Shown: in pieces, positions 1-11,575 of the stretch
Layout of the letters: each line of letters opens with the position of its first letter
Position numbering within the stretch: the stretch's first letter is position 1
Source of the DNA: Sinohyriopsis cumingii
Taxonomy: Eukaryota; Mollusca; Bivalvia; Unionida; Unionidae
Direction of reading: 5' to 3'
DNA: 64,000 nt
Assembly: GCA_028554795.2 (NCBI GenBank)
Contig: CM068830.1
Location: 107,545,145-107,609,144 of the forward strand
The notes under the pieces: generated by a model
The model's input: only the letters and a program-made list of their open reading frames with translations
What the model was told of the DNA's origin: nothing
Database searches by the model: none
Program-made: the position numbers and the translations under genes

Positions 1-1
1 A

Positions 2-33
<32 letters not shown>

Positions 34-46
34 AGAGAGAGAGAGA
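1..46. repeat. (ATG)n followed by (GA)n microsatellite
   Basis: A perfect ATG/TGA trinucleotide run of about 31 bases passes directly into a GA dinucleotide run. It is cut by the left window edge, so its true length is unknown. Confidence 0.95.
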
Positions 47-119
47 GGAAGGAAAATAATATAACCCTAAATATAAAAATGTAGATCTAATGATATTGAT
101 ATTCAACACAGTGGTAGTA

Positions 120-700
120 ATGGTGGTATAGCGTTTATAGGACAACGGGAATTTAACACGGGAATGACACTTGGGGGACAATAAGAATTTAATATGAGTG
201 ACGTAATGGGGCTTATAGGGTCAAACTTATTATAGAAAATGATTTGGGGGACAAACAAGACATACATAAGCAAATATGCCAAAACATTAAACGGTCGTAT
301 TGGGAATTGAACATGAATGACGTTTATAGGGAGAAAGACGTTTACGTTGACAAATGGGATTATAGAGGAAAGAAGGTTTATAGTTACAAAGGATGTTCTT
401 GTGTTCATCACACCACCTATGCCAGCCAACATGCGATACACTATCCTAAATGCATTGTATCAGTTAGTATATTTAAAAAAACCAAAATCTTTCCATAAAC
501 TAACCATCACAGCAAAACTATCTAGCATCTTTTGTTTGTCTCAATGAACCCATTTGTGCCTATAACTACCTTTGTAAATGTAAACCTTCTTGTCCCTATA
601 ATCCCGTTTGTCTCTATAACTGATTTCCCAATACACTCATTTGTCAATTTAAACGTCTTTGTCCCTTTACCATCTTGCATACATATACACACTATCCAAG
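120..700. repeat. Degenerate short tandem repeat with TTTGTCCCTATAA-type units, two orientations
   Basis: Roughly 18-20 base units built around TTTGTCCCTATAA (or its complement) recur with much divergence. Units at about 120-400 read as the complement (TTATAGGGACAAA-like) and units at about 535-660 read as the direct form, so the block is itself a rough inverted repeat. Another copy in the same orientation as 535-660 lies at about 5350-5740. Short open frames here exist on both strands and look like repeat artefacts, not genes. Confidence 0.7.
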
Positions 701-896
701 GTGCAGTATGTAAACAAAGGAGATGAAATCTCACGAATATACTATCTAACATACCAGCCACACAATCAAATATCCATAAATACTCATTGTGTAGTCTCTA
801 AAATCCTACACCTAATAGCGGAAGAGACTGGTAGTGTGTAAACGAGGAAGATTAAATAGCAAAAAGATAATTTCAGAACATACGTATATCATTCAT

Positions 897-938
<42 letters not shown>

Positions 939-2640
939 TCCAAATACACCTTTTATAGTGTCTAAATTCCCAAACAAGCAGAATCAGAAGATAGGGGTAC
1001 TGTATAGAAATATACGAAATCTCAAAAGATACCACACTAACTATACCACCCAACACACCATACTAACAATCCAAGATGCCTTGTATTAGCATAGAGTTTA
1101 GGAAAAGGTAATGCAATAGAACAGATGTACTATCGACCACACTAAGACCCCAAGGGCACAAGTCAAATCGCCAAACGTAGTCTACACACGCTAACTAGCA
1201 GACCAAAAGGCGAACGGTTTTAAACAATCTACATGTAATGCAACAAACATATTATCCATTAAATCACATCTACCATTCAATACCCATGCACACTAAAAAA
1301 TCCTTCTTGTGTCAGGTAAGATTTTAAAAGATGAAATCTTTCTTACACGCGCACACACACAAACACACACACAGAAATTCTAAAATACACACAAGACAGC
1401 GCTGCTGTGATTAAAAAAGAGCAGGTACTGTGCCTTTAGGATATGTACGTAATCCAGGAAACCACAAAAAGCTCGGCAACGTTGTCTGCTTTATCTGTCA
1501 CATGTACTTTGTCGTTGTCCACGATGCCTTGTAAACCAGACATAGCACTCATGTTTACGAATTTGATTAAAAAAACATTGTAAACCCGTTCCCTGCAGTT
1601 CTTATCACCGCTGCTACAGCTGCAAAGATAATCTCTAGTGAAACCAAGGTACAAGACAGATAAAGTGCGTGGTGAAGTTTACTGAATTGATGTAAAGAAA
1701 ATATGTCACAGTTCAGTATTTAATGTGCCAAGACAAATGATACAGCACACATTGCAACACATAATTGCAAATTCACACTCTAGTGTGACTTCAGTGCTAC
1801 GGTAAAAACGTTAGAGCATAGATATTATTTTGTCGTGTTACACCAAAATCCATGGAATAAAGTCAGTTATACTGTTTAAGACTTAATTCATATTCAAGTA
1901 CTGTTAAGAGAGCTAATTCCACAAGATGAGATTTCTTTGAATTTAGGAGGCCATGCATTAGCATTAGTTTACCAAGTATTGTATGTGAACCTTTTATCAA
2001 GAGTACACGCAAAGACTTGACAACCACTGACACTTAACCTGCTTAACTTACATAAACTAAATGCAGATATAATAATAACTTCAGCTGGTCTGTCAGCATA
2101 TCAATTTTACCAGTTGTTCTTCTCTCAGCCTCTCGTTATCTCTGCGGTGGATGGTTTTGGAGAGAAACATGTTTTGGTCAAGATCGCAAATGTGAACTTC
2201 TGCCAACACCTTTTGCAAAGATTTGGGTGGCGCCGTCCTCTCTTGGCTTTGCTTCCTCAACGAAAACTTGTGACCTTATCATCTTGATTACAAAATCCAG
2301 AGAGACTCAGTTTTATACACTTTACTTGAACCTTTTAAATTTCAATATAGCTGTAAGCCGTCAATCTAAATTTTTATGAATTGAGTTTTGGGTCTCTCAA
2401 ATGTAATAATTTTCGGGAGCTAACAACTTTCTTTTGGCCTGGCTATTGACTCTTGGTTTTGTGGCGAAAGTGGAGCGCGTTGACTAAGGCTTATTTATGT
2501 TGTCTTCGCTAGCATTGATCTCAGTTAACATTTCAGCACATGTGTGAGGAAATACAGCACGTCGTTGCCTCTTACTTTCTTTTAGTTTCTCACATACAAC
2601 AATCTCCAATAATATATGGTAGACAGGAGAATGACCCACA
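700..2640. other. Intergenic stretch, no recognised gene
   Basis: Contains a (CA)n run (899-936), a smaller imperfect CA-rich run near 1350-1372 and otherwise unremarkable AT-rich sequence. A 72-codon minus-strand frame at 1436-1654 (CSCSS and KNCRERVYN segments) has protein-like composition but no family I recognise and no convincing splice context. It may be a pseudogene fragment. Confidence 0.6.
899..936. repeat. (CA)n microsatellite
   Basis: Uninterrupted AC dinucleotide run of about 19 units. Confidence 0.97.
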
Positions 2641-3928
2641 ACATGGACTCAATCTTTGGTCATCGTCAGCCACCAAAGCAACGCTATGCTGAGATAATTC
2701 TCAACATCTGAAACCATCAAGCATGGAAAATTATTGTTGAAGATCAGGTAGGCTTCCCAGCAGGAACGAACACCACAGAGCAAATTTTTAATCTCAGACT
2801 CCTTTGGGAGAAATACCTTCAGCATCATCAAATTTTATACCATGTCTTTATATATTTCAAGAAGGCCTTTGATAAGGTATGGCATTCTGTATTATGGGTA
2901 ACTATGAGGAAGTGAAGCATCTGCTGAGACCAGGTGCGGGTTGTTAAGCACCTCTTTGATAAAACCACCTGTGATATCTTCATGAATGGCAACATACAAG
3001 ATTGGGTCTGATAAACAATTAGGGTCAGACAGGGATGTCTACTCTCACCTACGCTCTTTAACATCTTTTAGGAAAGGGTCATGGAGGATGCTTTGCAAGA
3101 CGACGAGGGTAATGTCTGCATCAGAAGAAGAACAATCATCAACCTTCGCTTCGCAGATGATATTGCTGGTTTAGCAGGAGATGAAAAGAACTGGCCTACT
3201 TCGTTGAGCGCCTCGACATAATCTCCACATCATTTAGTATAGATATTATCGTTAAAAAGCAAGCTAATACCAAACAATACAAACGGCATCAATGCAGAAA
3301 TAAATGTCAGTGGACAGAAGGTCTAAACAGTCACAAGTTTCAAGTAATTTTAATCAATGAGGGCTCCAAACCAGAACTAATTTGCAAGATTGCCTCGTCA
3401 CCAGCAGCAATAACAAAGCTACGACCAATATAGAAATACACCAATATTTGCTTTTGGTTCCAAATTAAATCTTATGCGCTTGATAGTCATATCCATCTTT
3501 CTGTATGCATGTGAAACATGGATGCTCACATACAAAGAAGTATTCAAGCCTTTGAAATGGGATGCTAACGCAAGATCTTAGGCCTCTCATACATGGAAAA
3601 TGTAACAAAGAATGATGCTTGCAGGATGATCCAACGAGTCATCGGACCATATGAAAACCTCTTGACCACTGGGAAATAAGCAAATTGAAATGGTACGGTC
3701 ATGTCGCATGATCATATAGACTAGCAAAATAAATCGTGCAAAGAACAGTGCAAGTGTGCAGAAGAAGAGGAGACATAAAATGAGGTGGGAAGACAACATT
3801 AAGGACCAGACAAGCATAGGGTTTGGAGATTCCCAAAGGGCAATAGAGATCAGAGAAAGATGGGGAGAATTGTTTGTGAAGTCATCTTTGTTTCCCCTAC
3901 GACCTCTTGGGTTATGCGATTGATTTGT
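2640..3928 (+). mobile_element. Degenerate LINE reverse-transcriptase fragment (RTE-like endonuclease-RT type)
   Basis: A 5'-truncated, multiply frameshifted reverse transcriptase can be followed across frames on the plus strand. Recognisable landmarks in order are the segment before the finger domain (EQIFNLR at about 2777), the FKKAFDKVWH catalytic block near 2860, the RQGCL.SPTLFNI block near 3030, the FADDI catalytic box near 3150, the conserved GSKPE segment near 3365, the ACE.WM.T block near 3510 and the KLKWYGHV tail near 3685. The last homologous residues (about 3880-3925) match the usual C-terminal end of this class. In-frame stops and frameshifts show it is dead. The endonuclease half is absent. 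The RTE assignment is from remembered family patterns and could instead be a neighbouring non-LTR clade. Confidence 0.85.
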
Positions 3929-4045
3929 TTCTCACTGGTAATGTTTCATCATATTGCAAAATTTCATCTGACTCAGTTTTAGAAGCAGCCGGTCCCTTTA
4001 TATAATGCGAATATCTTAGAGTCATTCATCTCTAAAACGATCAGC

Positions 4046-4570
4046 ATGAAAGAGTCAGCACAACCAACGCTTCTGGTCAGGGATTTAGCGCAACAAACCG
4101 CTGTTGCCATCAAAGATTTAGAGATGGTAGTTCGAAATTTGACTTTAGAGAAGACGACAGATTACTCCTCCTCTCAAAATAAGAGTCTATATACTTCCGA
4201 TCTGTGTCAGGATAAAGAACTTAAGGCCCAAGGATGCCCACAAAGCAAAGGAATGATAGATGAAAAGAGAGACATTAGTCAAGATACGTGTTGTCATCGT
4301 CAGAAGAAATGACACTGGTCTTCCGAATGATCTAAGAAAAAACGGATCAAAGAATAGAAGCAAGAGGAGAAGGAACCGAAATATTCAAAAGAGGACGAAC
4401 CACTCTCCATCAAGAAATCAAAGAAATTTAGACCGTGAGAAGAAAGTGACAGCGAGGAAGAATCCGTGACTCTGAATAAATTTGAAAATAAAGACATTGA
4501 GTGAAAGAAGATGGACTATAATGTTGTGTTGTGATATATGAATGTGATTTTCCACAAAAAAAAAAAAAAA
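4046..4570 (+). pseudogene. Probable retrocopy of a basic, Arg/Ser/Lys-rich protein, ending in poly(A)
   Basis: Protein-like sequence jumps among plus-strand frames. One frame gives an acidic-basic segment with DFREDDRLLLL (about 4140-4170). Another gives a Lys/Glu-rich stretch with KKRIKE and SIKKSKKF, ending in SDSEEESVTLNKFENKD and a TGA near 4503. About 55 bases after the stop is a run of 14 or more A (about 4556-4570). Frame-hopping, no introns visible and a 3' poly(A) are what a processed retrocopy looks like. I cannot name the parent gene. The composition resembles RS-type nuclear proteins, but no domain is certain. The start is arbitrary. Confidence 0.5.
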
Positions 4571-4980
4571 TTATACCAAGGAATAATCAATGGTTCCTTC
4601 TCTTGACAGTTTATAGTATAGATAAACACACACACACGTACTAACTATGGATATTGCATGGGGTACTGGGTATTGTAGTTAGTCTGATGGGTCTTTTTTG
4701 TGCAATTCCATCTCCTCTTTTACACCATATCCTTTTCGTCTGATAGTAGGTATGAGGACACTTCGCAATGCATTGTTAACTTTATGTACGGGGTGTAGGA
4801 ATTTAGAGGCAATGTTATTGATAGTATGTTTGTTGCATTAAATATAGTTTGTTTCATAAAACTTCCGAGTTTGTGCTAATAATTGGTGTATGGGAATTAC
4901 AGAATGCGTTTTGGAATTCATGTGTGTATGTGTATGTGTTTGTCGTTGGGTGGTATCGATGGTGTGAATTATAGTATGTT
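4570..4980. other. Intergenic stretch, nothing recognised
   Basis: AT-rich sequence with a short CA run (about 4627-4637) and GT-rich tracts near 4920-4945. No gene-like frame with splice or start context was seen. Confidence 0.6.
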
Positions 4981-4991
4981 TGTGAGATTGC

Positions 4992-5257
4992 TTTGTTGTT
5001 GTTGTTGTTGCTGCTGTTGTAGGGTTTAAATCCATGCTTCAGCACACGATAGGCTATACATTTCGGCCAGTATTAATGCTGGAGGAAGAACCCGGAAAAC
5101 CCCAGAACAACCACAAACCCACGAGAAGCTAGTAGCGAGCTCTCTCACATACACACTTTAACCGAATCCGCAACTCGAACTCATGCAGACAGAGGTGAGA
5201 TGGCAGTGATCCGTAACGGAGAGCGTTTTAGACCACTCGGCCACTCGGGGCCCCAAT
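4992..5257 (-). mobile_element. tRNA-derived SINE, family 1, copy 1
   Basis: Read on the minus strand it begins with a tRNA-like head containing an A box (TGGCCGAGTGG) and a B box-like GTTCGAGTT, then a shared body and a (CAA)n-type tail, seen here as (GTT)n at the 4992 end. It is flanked by the 11-base target duplication TGTGAGATTGC at 4981-4991 and 5258-5268. The head resembles tRNA-Ser/Leu. Four other copies with the same body are in this window. Confidence 0.9.
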
Positions 5258-5349
5258 TGTGAGATTGCATTTTTGCTGACAATATAGATTCATTTGCATA
5301 GAAAAGATATTCTCTTTTACAATTACATAAATTTATGTTCTCTTTATAT

Positions 5350-5740
5350 TGTACAATTATTTGCTTGTGTATGTTTGTTTGTCCCGATAAACCATTTGTC
5401 CCTATAAATCCATTTGTCTTTATAAACTCTTTGTCCCTATAAAACCTTTTGTCCCAATAAATTATTTTGTCCTGATAAACCCGTGTTTCCCTACAAATGA
5501 TACCAAGGTTAAATTTCCACTATGACCCAGTATATTTTTGGTGTATTTGTGTATGTGTTGGTTGTGACCATAAACCCTTTTGAACCTATATATGTTTCTG
5601 TCCCTATAATACTTTGACCCTTTTAAACCCATCACCTCACCCAAGTACAATTCAGATTGTCCCCAAAGTGTCCTTTACAAGTTAAATTCCTGTTGTCCCC
5701 ATTTTGTTATTTCCATATTAAATTCTCATTGTCTTTGTTT
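5350..5740. repeat. Degenerate TTTGTCCCTATAAA tandem repeat, second block
   Basis: At least six imperfect units with TTTGTCC(C/T).ATAA occur between 5385 and 5480, followed by sequence (about 5560-5720) that matches the reverse complement of 120-240 well: AAATTC..GTTGTCC, the TGTCCCC..AGTGTCC segments and a GGTCAAA..TATTATAG-like segment. It is an inverted copy of the block at 120-700. Confidence 0.65.
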
Positions 5741-6047
5741 CCTTTTATCGACATTTTCAATTTTAAGTTCCATTTTCCCTGTAGTGTCATATATTATACT
5801 ACTTATATAATCTATAAATAGATTTATTAAATGAAAGTGTTATTAACAAATACATTTTTCCTTATTTTTCAGGAATATAATAAGTTTGTTTCGAAAATCA
5901 ATATATTTTCACTATATACTAACATTATGAAGATAACAGGAAAGCTTCGTGTTTAATAAACAGTTTTGTTGTAATTTTCACATTCTTATTTATTATTTTC
6001 AAGCCAATACATATTATTTTGTCATAGTATAACCTCACGTGTTACAG
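5741..6047 (+). other. Intron or upstream sequence before the Ig exon
   Basis: AT-rich, ending in a good 3' splice site (GTGTTACAG at 6039-6047). The next exon starts in phase 1, so an upstream coding exon must exist. I did not find it in this window. Confidence 0.6.
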
Positions 6048-6347
6048 GTCATCCTCGAACTGATATTAGATATCCGCTAGCGACTAAAGTTTATAGCAAA
6101 CGTCGTGGAAATGTAGATTTGACGTACACGGTGATATCGTATCCAGACCCATCATTTGTATGGACATTCGTCGGAAATGGCAGTGAAAAGAGACCACTAT
6201 CGAATTGCACAACCCAAAAAGATGATGGTCAAAAGTCTACATTGACATTTACAGGTCTAGACGTCGAGGACTTTGGGTTTTATTCAGTCATCGCTACAAA
6301 TCCATTGCCACCATCTGCGACGTTTGTCTTTGAACTAATACTTTCAG
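6048..6347 (+). CDS. Ig-fold exon of a transmembrane receptor gene (exon 1 seen here)
   Basis: A 300 base phase 1-1 exon, the usual form of an Ig-domain exon, lies between acceptor TTACAG/GT at 6047 and donor TTTCAG/GTAAGG at 6348. The encoded ~100 residues read as one Ig-like domain: strand B region (NVDLTYTV), the core tryptophan in SFVWTF, and strands E-F with STLTFTGLDVEDFGFYSVIA, matching the L..D.G.Y pattern. Both canonical disulfide cysteines are replaced, Tyr at the strand B site and Ser at the strand F site. Only one Cys (NCTTQ) remains in the domain. It is followed by a transmembrane exon, so it is probably the membrane-proximal domain of a type I receptor. Ligand unknown. Confidence 0.85.
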
Positions 6348-8356
6348 GTAAGGTAGTTTTTTTTTTTGAGAAAGATGGTTAACAGGTTTGAAAAATATAT
6401 TAAATCAAAAGAACAAATTCCAATACACACGCATGTAAATTTACCTTCGCAACCTGGTTATTTGTTCTGGTCATATATTCGATGTAGACAACAAACTGAT
6501 CTGCATAATAACAACTGTCAGACCCCAGAAATTTTGCTCACTCGCGTTTGAAAAGACGTGGGCCGATTGTTGCCCCTCCATTGAAACGTTTCCCGTGTTA
6601 GATCAAGAAGAAATTAATTAATTTGTTGATCGTCGATGGGAAGTTAAAAATCAAACGATTTACCACGGAATTGAAACATATAATGCTATATGACCCCGCC
6701 GAGTTGCATCTTCAAATTCCGTTCCCATGATAAAAGTCGCCCAAAGAATTTAGAAGACTACAAATCAACGGAAAAAATAATTATTTTCTAGAGATGTTGT
6801 TATTACTTTAATTAGGGTAATGGGTTAAGCCCATCTGAGTCTCACGCTGTTCGATAAATTATTGATTATTCAGCTTCATTGGTTCAAAAGCTAAATTGTA
6901 AGGGATCTTAAAACAAATGCATGGAATTGAAAAGAACTAATGTTTGCATGTAATCCATAAAATCTACATCAAACTGAAAGGACTGATATATCGTTTAAAT
7001 TGTTATCATTTTTTCTGTTACCAACTACTGTTATCTTATTTCTCTCTGACAGAAGACTTCCTGTGCTGACTGTAATACTTTTAACCAGAAACTAGTATAT
7101 ATAGTTTCACTCAGAAACACAAACCGATTATTTCCTTCTCCGATAACGGTTCATATAAATACCCATGCACGTGGAACCAGTATTGGCCTTCCATTTTCGC
7201 ATTAAACGCAAACGAAAGACTGCAGAGGAAACACTGATTCAGGGAAAAATACAATGTTGCAGTGAATACACATTTCAATATCCTAAGAGTGTCAGAGTAG
7301 GAATTAACAATGACATATGACGTATTCCTCAATATAATTCCACTACAATTGAAAGCTGCAGCATTACATCGTTATCTGCCATGATATTACAGTTAGCTTG
7401 TGTAGCGGTTCCTTATTTTAAAACTACGTAACAGAAAGAAGCAAACCAACAAGGTTATTAAAATCAACAAATAGAATGTTTTTCTCTATGTTACAAAGTG
7501 TAAATTTGAGAGGAACTTACATTATTGTGAATGAAATCACAAATAATGCTAAAAGATCTATCAGAAGTCCAAAAGAATACAGTGTTCCGAATGAACTCTA
7601 ATATTGAATGTATTCATATACCAGTAGTCTTGACAAGACTGATATGCCAACAGTCTTGATGTATCGCAATAATATAATACAGATTATATTTTAATGAATT
7701 AACTATAATCCTAAAAAACTGATTTGTCGAAAATGTCAATGAGAATTGTATAATTCCAATAACACATTTTGAAATAAACTATTCCTCTCAAATCATACCT
7801 GAGCACAATAGTAAACAATTCAAGGGAATGGATTTAAAAGGCGGAATGAATACTTTTGATGACAACAGCCTTACATCAAAACACGAAGACACAATAAAAT
7901 GACTAGGATATGATTCAAACGTTCGATTCAAGAACTTTCTAAATTTTGTTAGCAATCCTTGATATCAGTAAACAACTTTAAGAAATGGTAAAAGTCAGGT
8001 ACGCCATTCTATTGTATCCTTAATCAAGGACAAAAGCCAACCACACAAAATAAACTTCATATACATAACACTTGTAGTCATGTAATATTTTAACGATAAT
8101 TTTCACCGTTTTGTTTCTTATTTATATTTTGATAAGAACGTTTTCGGCCTTCATCTTGAATTATCTTTAAACAGGAAGTATGATACGTGCTTTTAAAATA
8201 TTCATTTATACAGAAAATCGTTGCCTTAATGTATAGTTTCCCCAGCAATTTTAATGTAATATAGGACTACGTAAGAACAGTGTGAGGTTTAGAGCAATGG
8301 TGTTCATATATGCGCACATCGGTTTTCTTTTCTTTTTTCTTCTATTTATATTGCAG
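6348..8356 (+). other. Intron between Ig and transmembrane exons
   Basis: About 2 kb of AT-rich sequence with no recognisable element. It begins GTAAGG and ends in a pyrimidine-rich tract leading to TATTGCAG at 8356. Confidence 0.7.
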
Positions 8357-8527
8357 CGTTATTAAATGGAAAGAAAACTATTGTTCTCTTTTCAGCAGAG
8401 ACTGCCACAGAGATGAATCTATTGGTTGGAGGAGTGACTGCAATTGTTGTTGTTTTAATAGTCGTGGCGATAGCTATTTCTGTCCTCAAGAGACAGTGGT
8501 GTTCTCATGGCACGTGTAGTAAGCAAG
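8357..8527 (+). CDS. Transmembrane exon of the Ig receptor gene (exon 2)
   Basis: It encodes a single membrane helix (GGVTAIVVVLIVVAIAISVL) followed by a stop-transfer KRQWC and the start of the cytoplasmic tail. The donor AAG/GTTAGT at 8528 leaves phase 1. Three acceptors keep the frame: TTGCAG ending at 8356, TTTCAG at 8395, and CAG at 8398. The last two form a NAGNAG pair that would include or drop one alanine. The first adds 13 residues (starting ALLNGKKT). Which is used cannot be settled from sequence alone. The longest form is annotated because its polypyrimidine tract is strongest. Confidence 0.85.
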
Positions 8528-8773
8528 GTTAGTGGATTTAGTCACCACGGACTTGTCTGCAAATATATTCTAAGAAATTTTGAAAGATTTTATCAAGATC
8601 GTAAAAATTTCAGTCTGACAACGTGACTTCTACAAGAAAATCTGAGACCAAGGTCAAGATCTTAGACTTAGTAAGTCACAGTTATTGCCTGAAATCATAC
8701 ATGTTATGATGTTAATGATGTGTTCGTCTTGCAAGTCAGACCTTTACAGTTTTTGGAGTATATTATCAGCACC

Positions 8774-8856
<83 letters not shown>

Positions 8857-8974
8857 CTAAACAAACTAGTCATAATTCTTATTTCGCATCATATTTTAGC
8901 CATTTGTGCGAAATATAAAAAATTGTTTCAAGAACATTGCATGTATTAACTTCATAATTCACATTGCTTTGCAG
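8528..8974 (+). other. Intron with (TA)n
   Basis: Begins GTTAGT and ends TTTGCAG. It includes a long (TA)n run at 8779-8853. Confidence 0.75.
8779..8853. repeat. (TA)n microsatellite
   Basis: About 37 uninterrupted TA units. Confidence 0.97.
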
Positions 8975-9005
8975 GACAACCATCAAATCAACGCACTGAA
9001 CTTAG
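8975..9005 (+). CDS. 31-base microexon of the Ig receptor cytoplasmic tail (exon 3)
   Basis: Acceptor TTTGCAG at 8974 and donor AG/GTAAGA at 9006 bound 31 bases that continue the frame from phase 1 to phase 2 and encode GQPSNQRTEL. The phase match on both sides, and the clean continuation into the next exon, are the evidence. Confidence 0.75.
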
Positions 9006-9082
9006 GTAAGATTGATTATGGCACACAATTCTTTTTTCTCTTAGATTTATGATCATATCTCTCTTTTGTACCTATATCAATC

Positions 9083-9084
<2 letters not shown>

Positions 9085-9151
<67 letters not shown>
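9085..9151. repeat. (TA)n microsatellite
   Basis: About 33 uninterrupted TA units in the intron after exon 3. Confidence 0.97.
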
Positions 9152-9152
<1 letters not shown>

Positions 9153-9169
9153 CTACATAAAAGACTATA

Positions 9170-9300
9170 CAGTGTCAAAGAAATCGAAACAAATTCATAA
9201 ACCAGCGAAAGTGCTGATCCGAGCAGGTTTCGAACATGAGCTTAGATGTTCAGTGTGTAACTCTAGCCCATGAGCCACAACGACACCACAACTCATGAAT
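9170..9300 (-). mobile_element. tRNA-headed SINE fragment, family 2
   Basis: On the minus strand the sequence from about 9294 reads as a tRNA-like head: A box-like GTGGCTCATGGGC, then about 40 bases later the B box-like TGTTCGAAACC and CTCGGATC. The body beyond the head is short and not resolved. It abuts a (TA)n run. Its head differs from that of the five-copy SINE family. Confidence 0.55.
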
Positions 9301-10736
9301 CCTTCTCTTTAACCAAATGCAATATACTTTAGCCAAGCTAGTTAGCATTCATCATAGTCTTACACTTATTAGCTATTCGCACATCAATTTTTGAAGTTTT
9401 TATTCCCAGAACGCATTTGTTTTCCTTCAACAAAATTATATTCATTTTTTGAGGTTAGAATTGCATTGCAAATGAGGCACTCATTTTTGTCCATGTTCTC
9501 ATCAAATAAAACTGCATAATGCCAAGCAGCCCTTATAATATATTTAGCTGGTACGCTATCATGATTTAACTTATTTAAACTTTGAGTGGATACTAAATGA
9601 TGGATTTGAGGCTTAAAAATATGTTAAGGACAAAATAAGAATGTCCTAAATTCAGTAATTTCACAATTTTTGTGTGACATATTTTAAGTTGATAAAACGT
9701 GATACAAGATTTAATCAAAAATATATCTTTTTGACGTAATTCCATCAGTTAATATCAATTTCCCCAACACATGTCCAGCATAAATCGATAGTTATGTCTT
9801 ATTCTCATTAGTAAAATCATTCTAAGGCAGCTGCTACCGAATGTGTAGAGTCTTCCTATCAATGTTTGTTGTGTCTGACATTGTAGAAAGATCACAAAGA
9901 TTTTGAGTGTGGGAACTATAGTTTGAGCTTCATCACAGCTGTGTTGCGAAATGTGGCCTTTCTTAAACACAGAACACAACTGAAAAATATGCCTGCATGT
10001 CAAACTGTAAATGATGATAGTGTTTAGTGTTTAGTGTTCTTCTATAAATTCAAGTAAATAATTTGAAAAGTTACGATACAACCTGAAATCGTCTTTGCGT
10101 AATGAATCATTATCCAGTTAATGTTCGAGAAGGGTTTCGTTAGGAACTAACAAAAGACACAAGTAAAACAAGTAATACAATTCCTTGTTTTCAGAGATCA
10201 ATAAGCAGGGCCGGTTATACCAAAACAGTTCATAAATTTGGTTATTGCTACTTCAGAAGCTGTATATAATAAAACAAAACCAGTGTAGGGATAAAGCAGC
10301 AAATTTGGAACTAATATAATCTTCAGGCACTTAAACCCACTGTGAAATTGGGGGTATAAACATGTAAACACTTATGAAGTCACGTAAAACAGGCTGTTGC
10401 ATGCATCGGGACCCAATATTCAGAATGTGAACTAGTGCATTAGACTTAATAGTTGGCACGAAATAATTAACATAAGCTATTCCATGCGACTCTCTTATCG
10501 AGAGGTTTCATATACATGTTCACCTTCATATTAAACATTTACCATCAACTTTGGTCTTTGGGCATCGAAGTAATTCTTTTCCGAAAAGCCTCATACTGTC
10601 TGCCTACATTGTTCATTTTAGACTCTACGACCTCAACATAAAATAACAAGTACGCAATAAGATTGTATATTAAGTTAATGGCAGCTTCTTGATAAACATT
10701 TTGTTTCATGTATTGTCATTTCGTTTTCTTTTATAG

Positions 10737-10849
10737 TGCAGAGCTGGGTCGAGTAAGAACAAATCCTGCTCGCAGGAATGAAGTCACTAGTGAACATGAA
10801 GGTCTGCAACCAGACAAAATGAATGAGAACGCTTATTTAGAAGTTTATG
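10737..10849 (+). CDS. Cytoplasmic-tail exon of the Ig receptor gene (exon 4)
   Basis: A 113-base exon, phase 2 in and phase 1 out, between TTTATAG and TATG/GTAAGT. It encodes a polar tail segment ending in NENAYLEVY. The YLEV sequence is the first YxxPhi motif of the tail. No catalytic domain is encoded, so signalling would depend on recruited partners. Confidence 0.85.
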
Positions 10850-11575
10850 GTAAGTCATATTTGTGGAATGCATACTTCCCATGTATCGAATATATTGAAA
10901 AGGATTTTTTCCTATCTGTATGTAAAATCGTTTGTCATGAACATATTCATAAAATGTGATTCCTGAAAGACTGCAAAGAGTAGACATCTTTTGAAGGGTT
11001 CCAATATTTAAAAAATTATATATTTGACATCACAGACGATTCTATAAAGTAAAAAGTTTCCATAACAAGGAAGGACGTTTCTCAGAGTGTCTGGTTAGAA
11101 GTGATATGTTTTTGTGTGATAGTGAAGACGTCTAATGTATGAACGCAGAAAGCGTTAAATTCCATCAAAGAGGTGTTAAATACTTGAATGCCAAATACTC
11201 ATGACTGTAATTTAATCTTCTAAACAATGGCAACATGTTTGATCCTTTGGGACACAACTATCCTATCTGATAAACCATTTAATGTGTTTTACATATTTTC
11301 AAGATGCACAACTATGTAGAGGCTAGAAAATACTTCAAAATGCCAGTCATAGTATATTATTGAACATTATAATTGTGATTTCGTTGCACTGTATTCAGTT
11401 AAAAATAGGAAATAACAAAACTAAAAGGTTTCTGCTTGTGTACAAAGAGCATCTGTAAACGAATGGAAAATACATCTTTTTTTTATAAATCATCGTGAAT
11501 TTCATTACTAAATAGTCAGCAATTCCATCTTGAGTTCTAAGCTATTACGAAAGAAACCAAAAGTAGGTTGTCAAA

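Larger units (their letters stand above)
9006..10736 (+). other. Intron between exons 3 and 4
   Basis: Apart from the (TA)n run and the SINE head near its start, about 1.4 kb shows nothing recognisable. It ends TTTTATAG at 10736. Confidence 0.65.
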
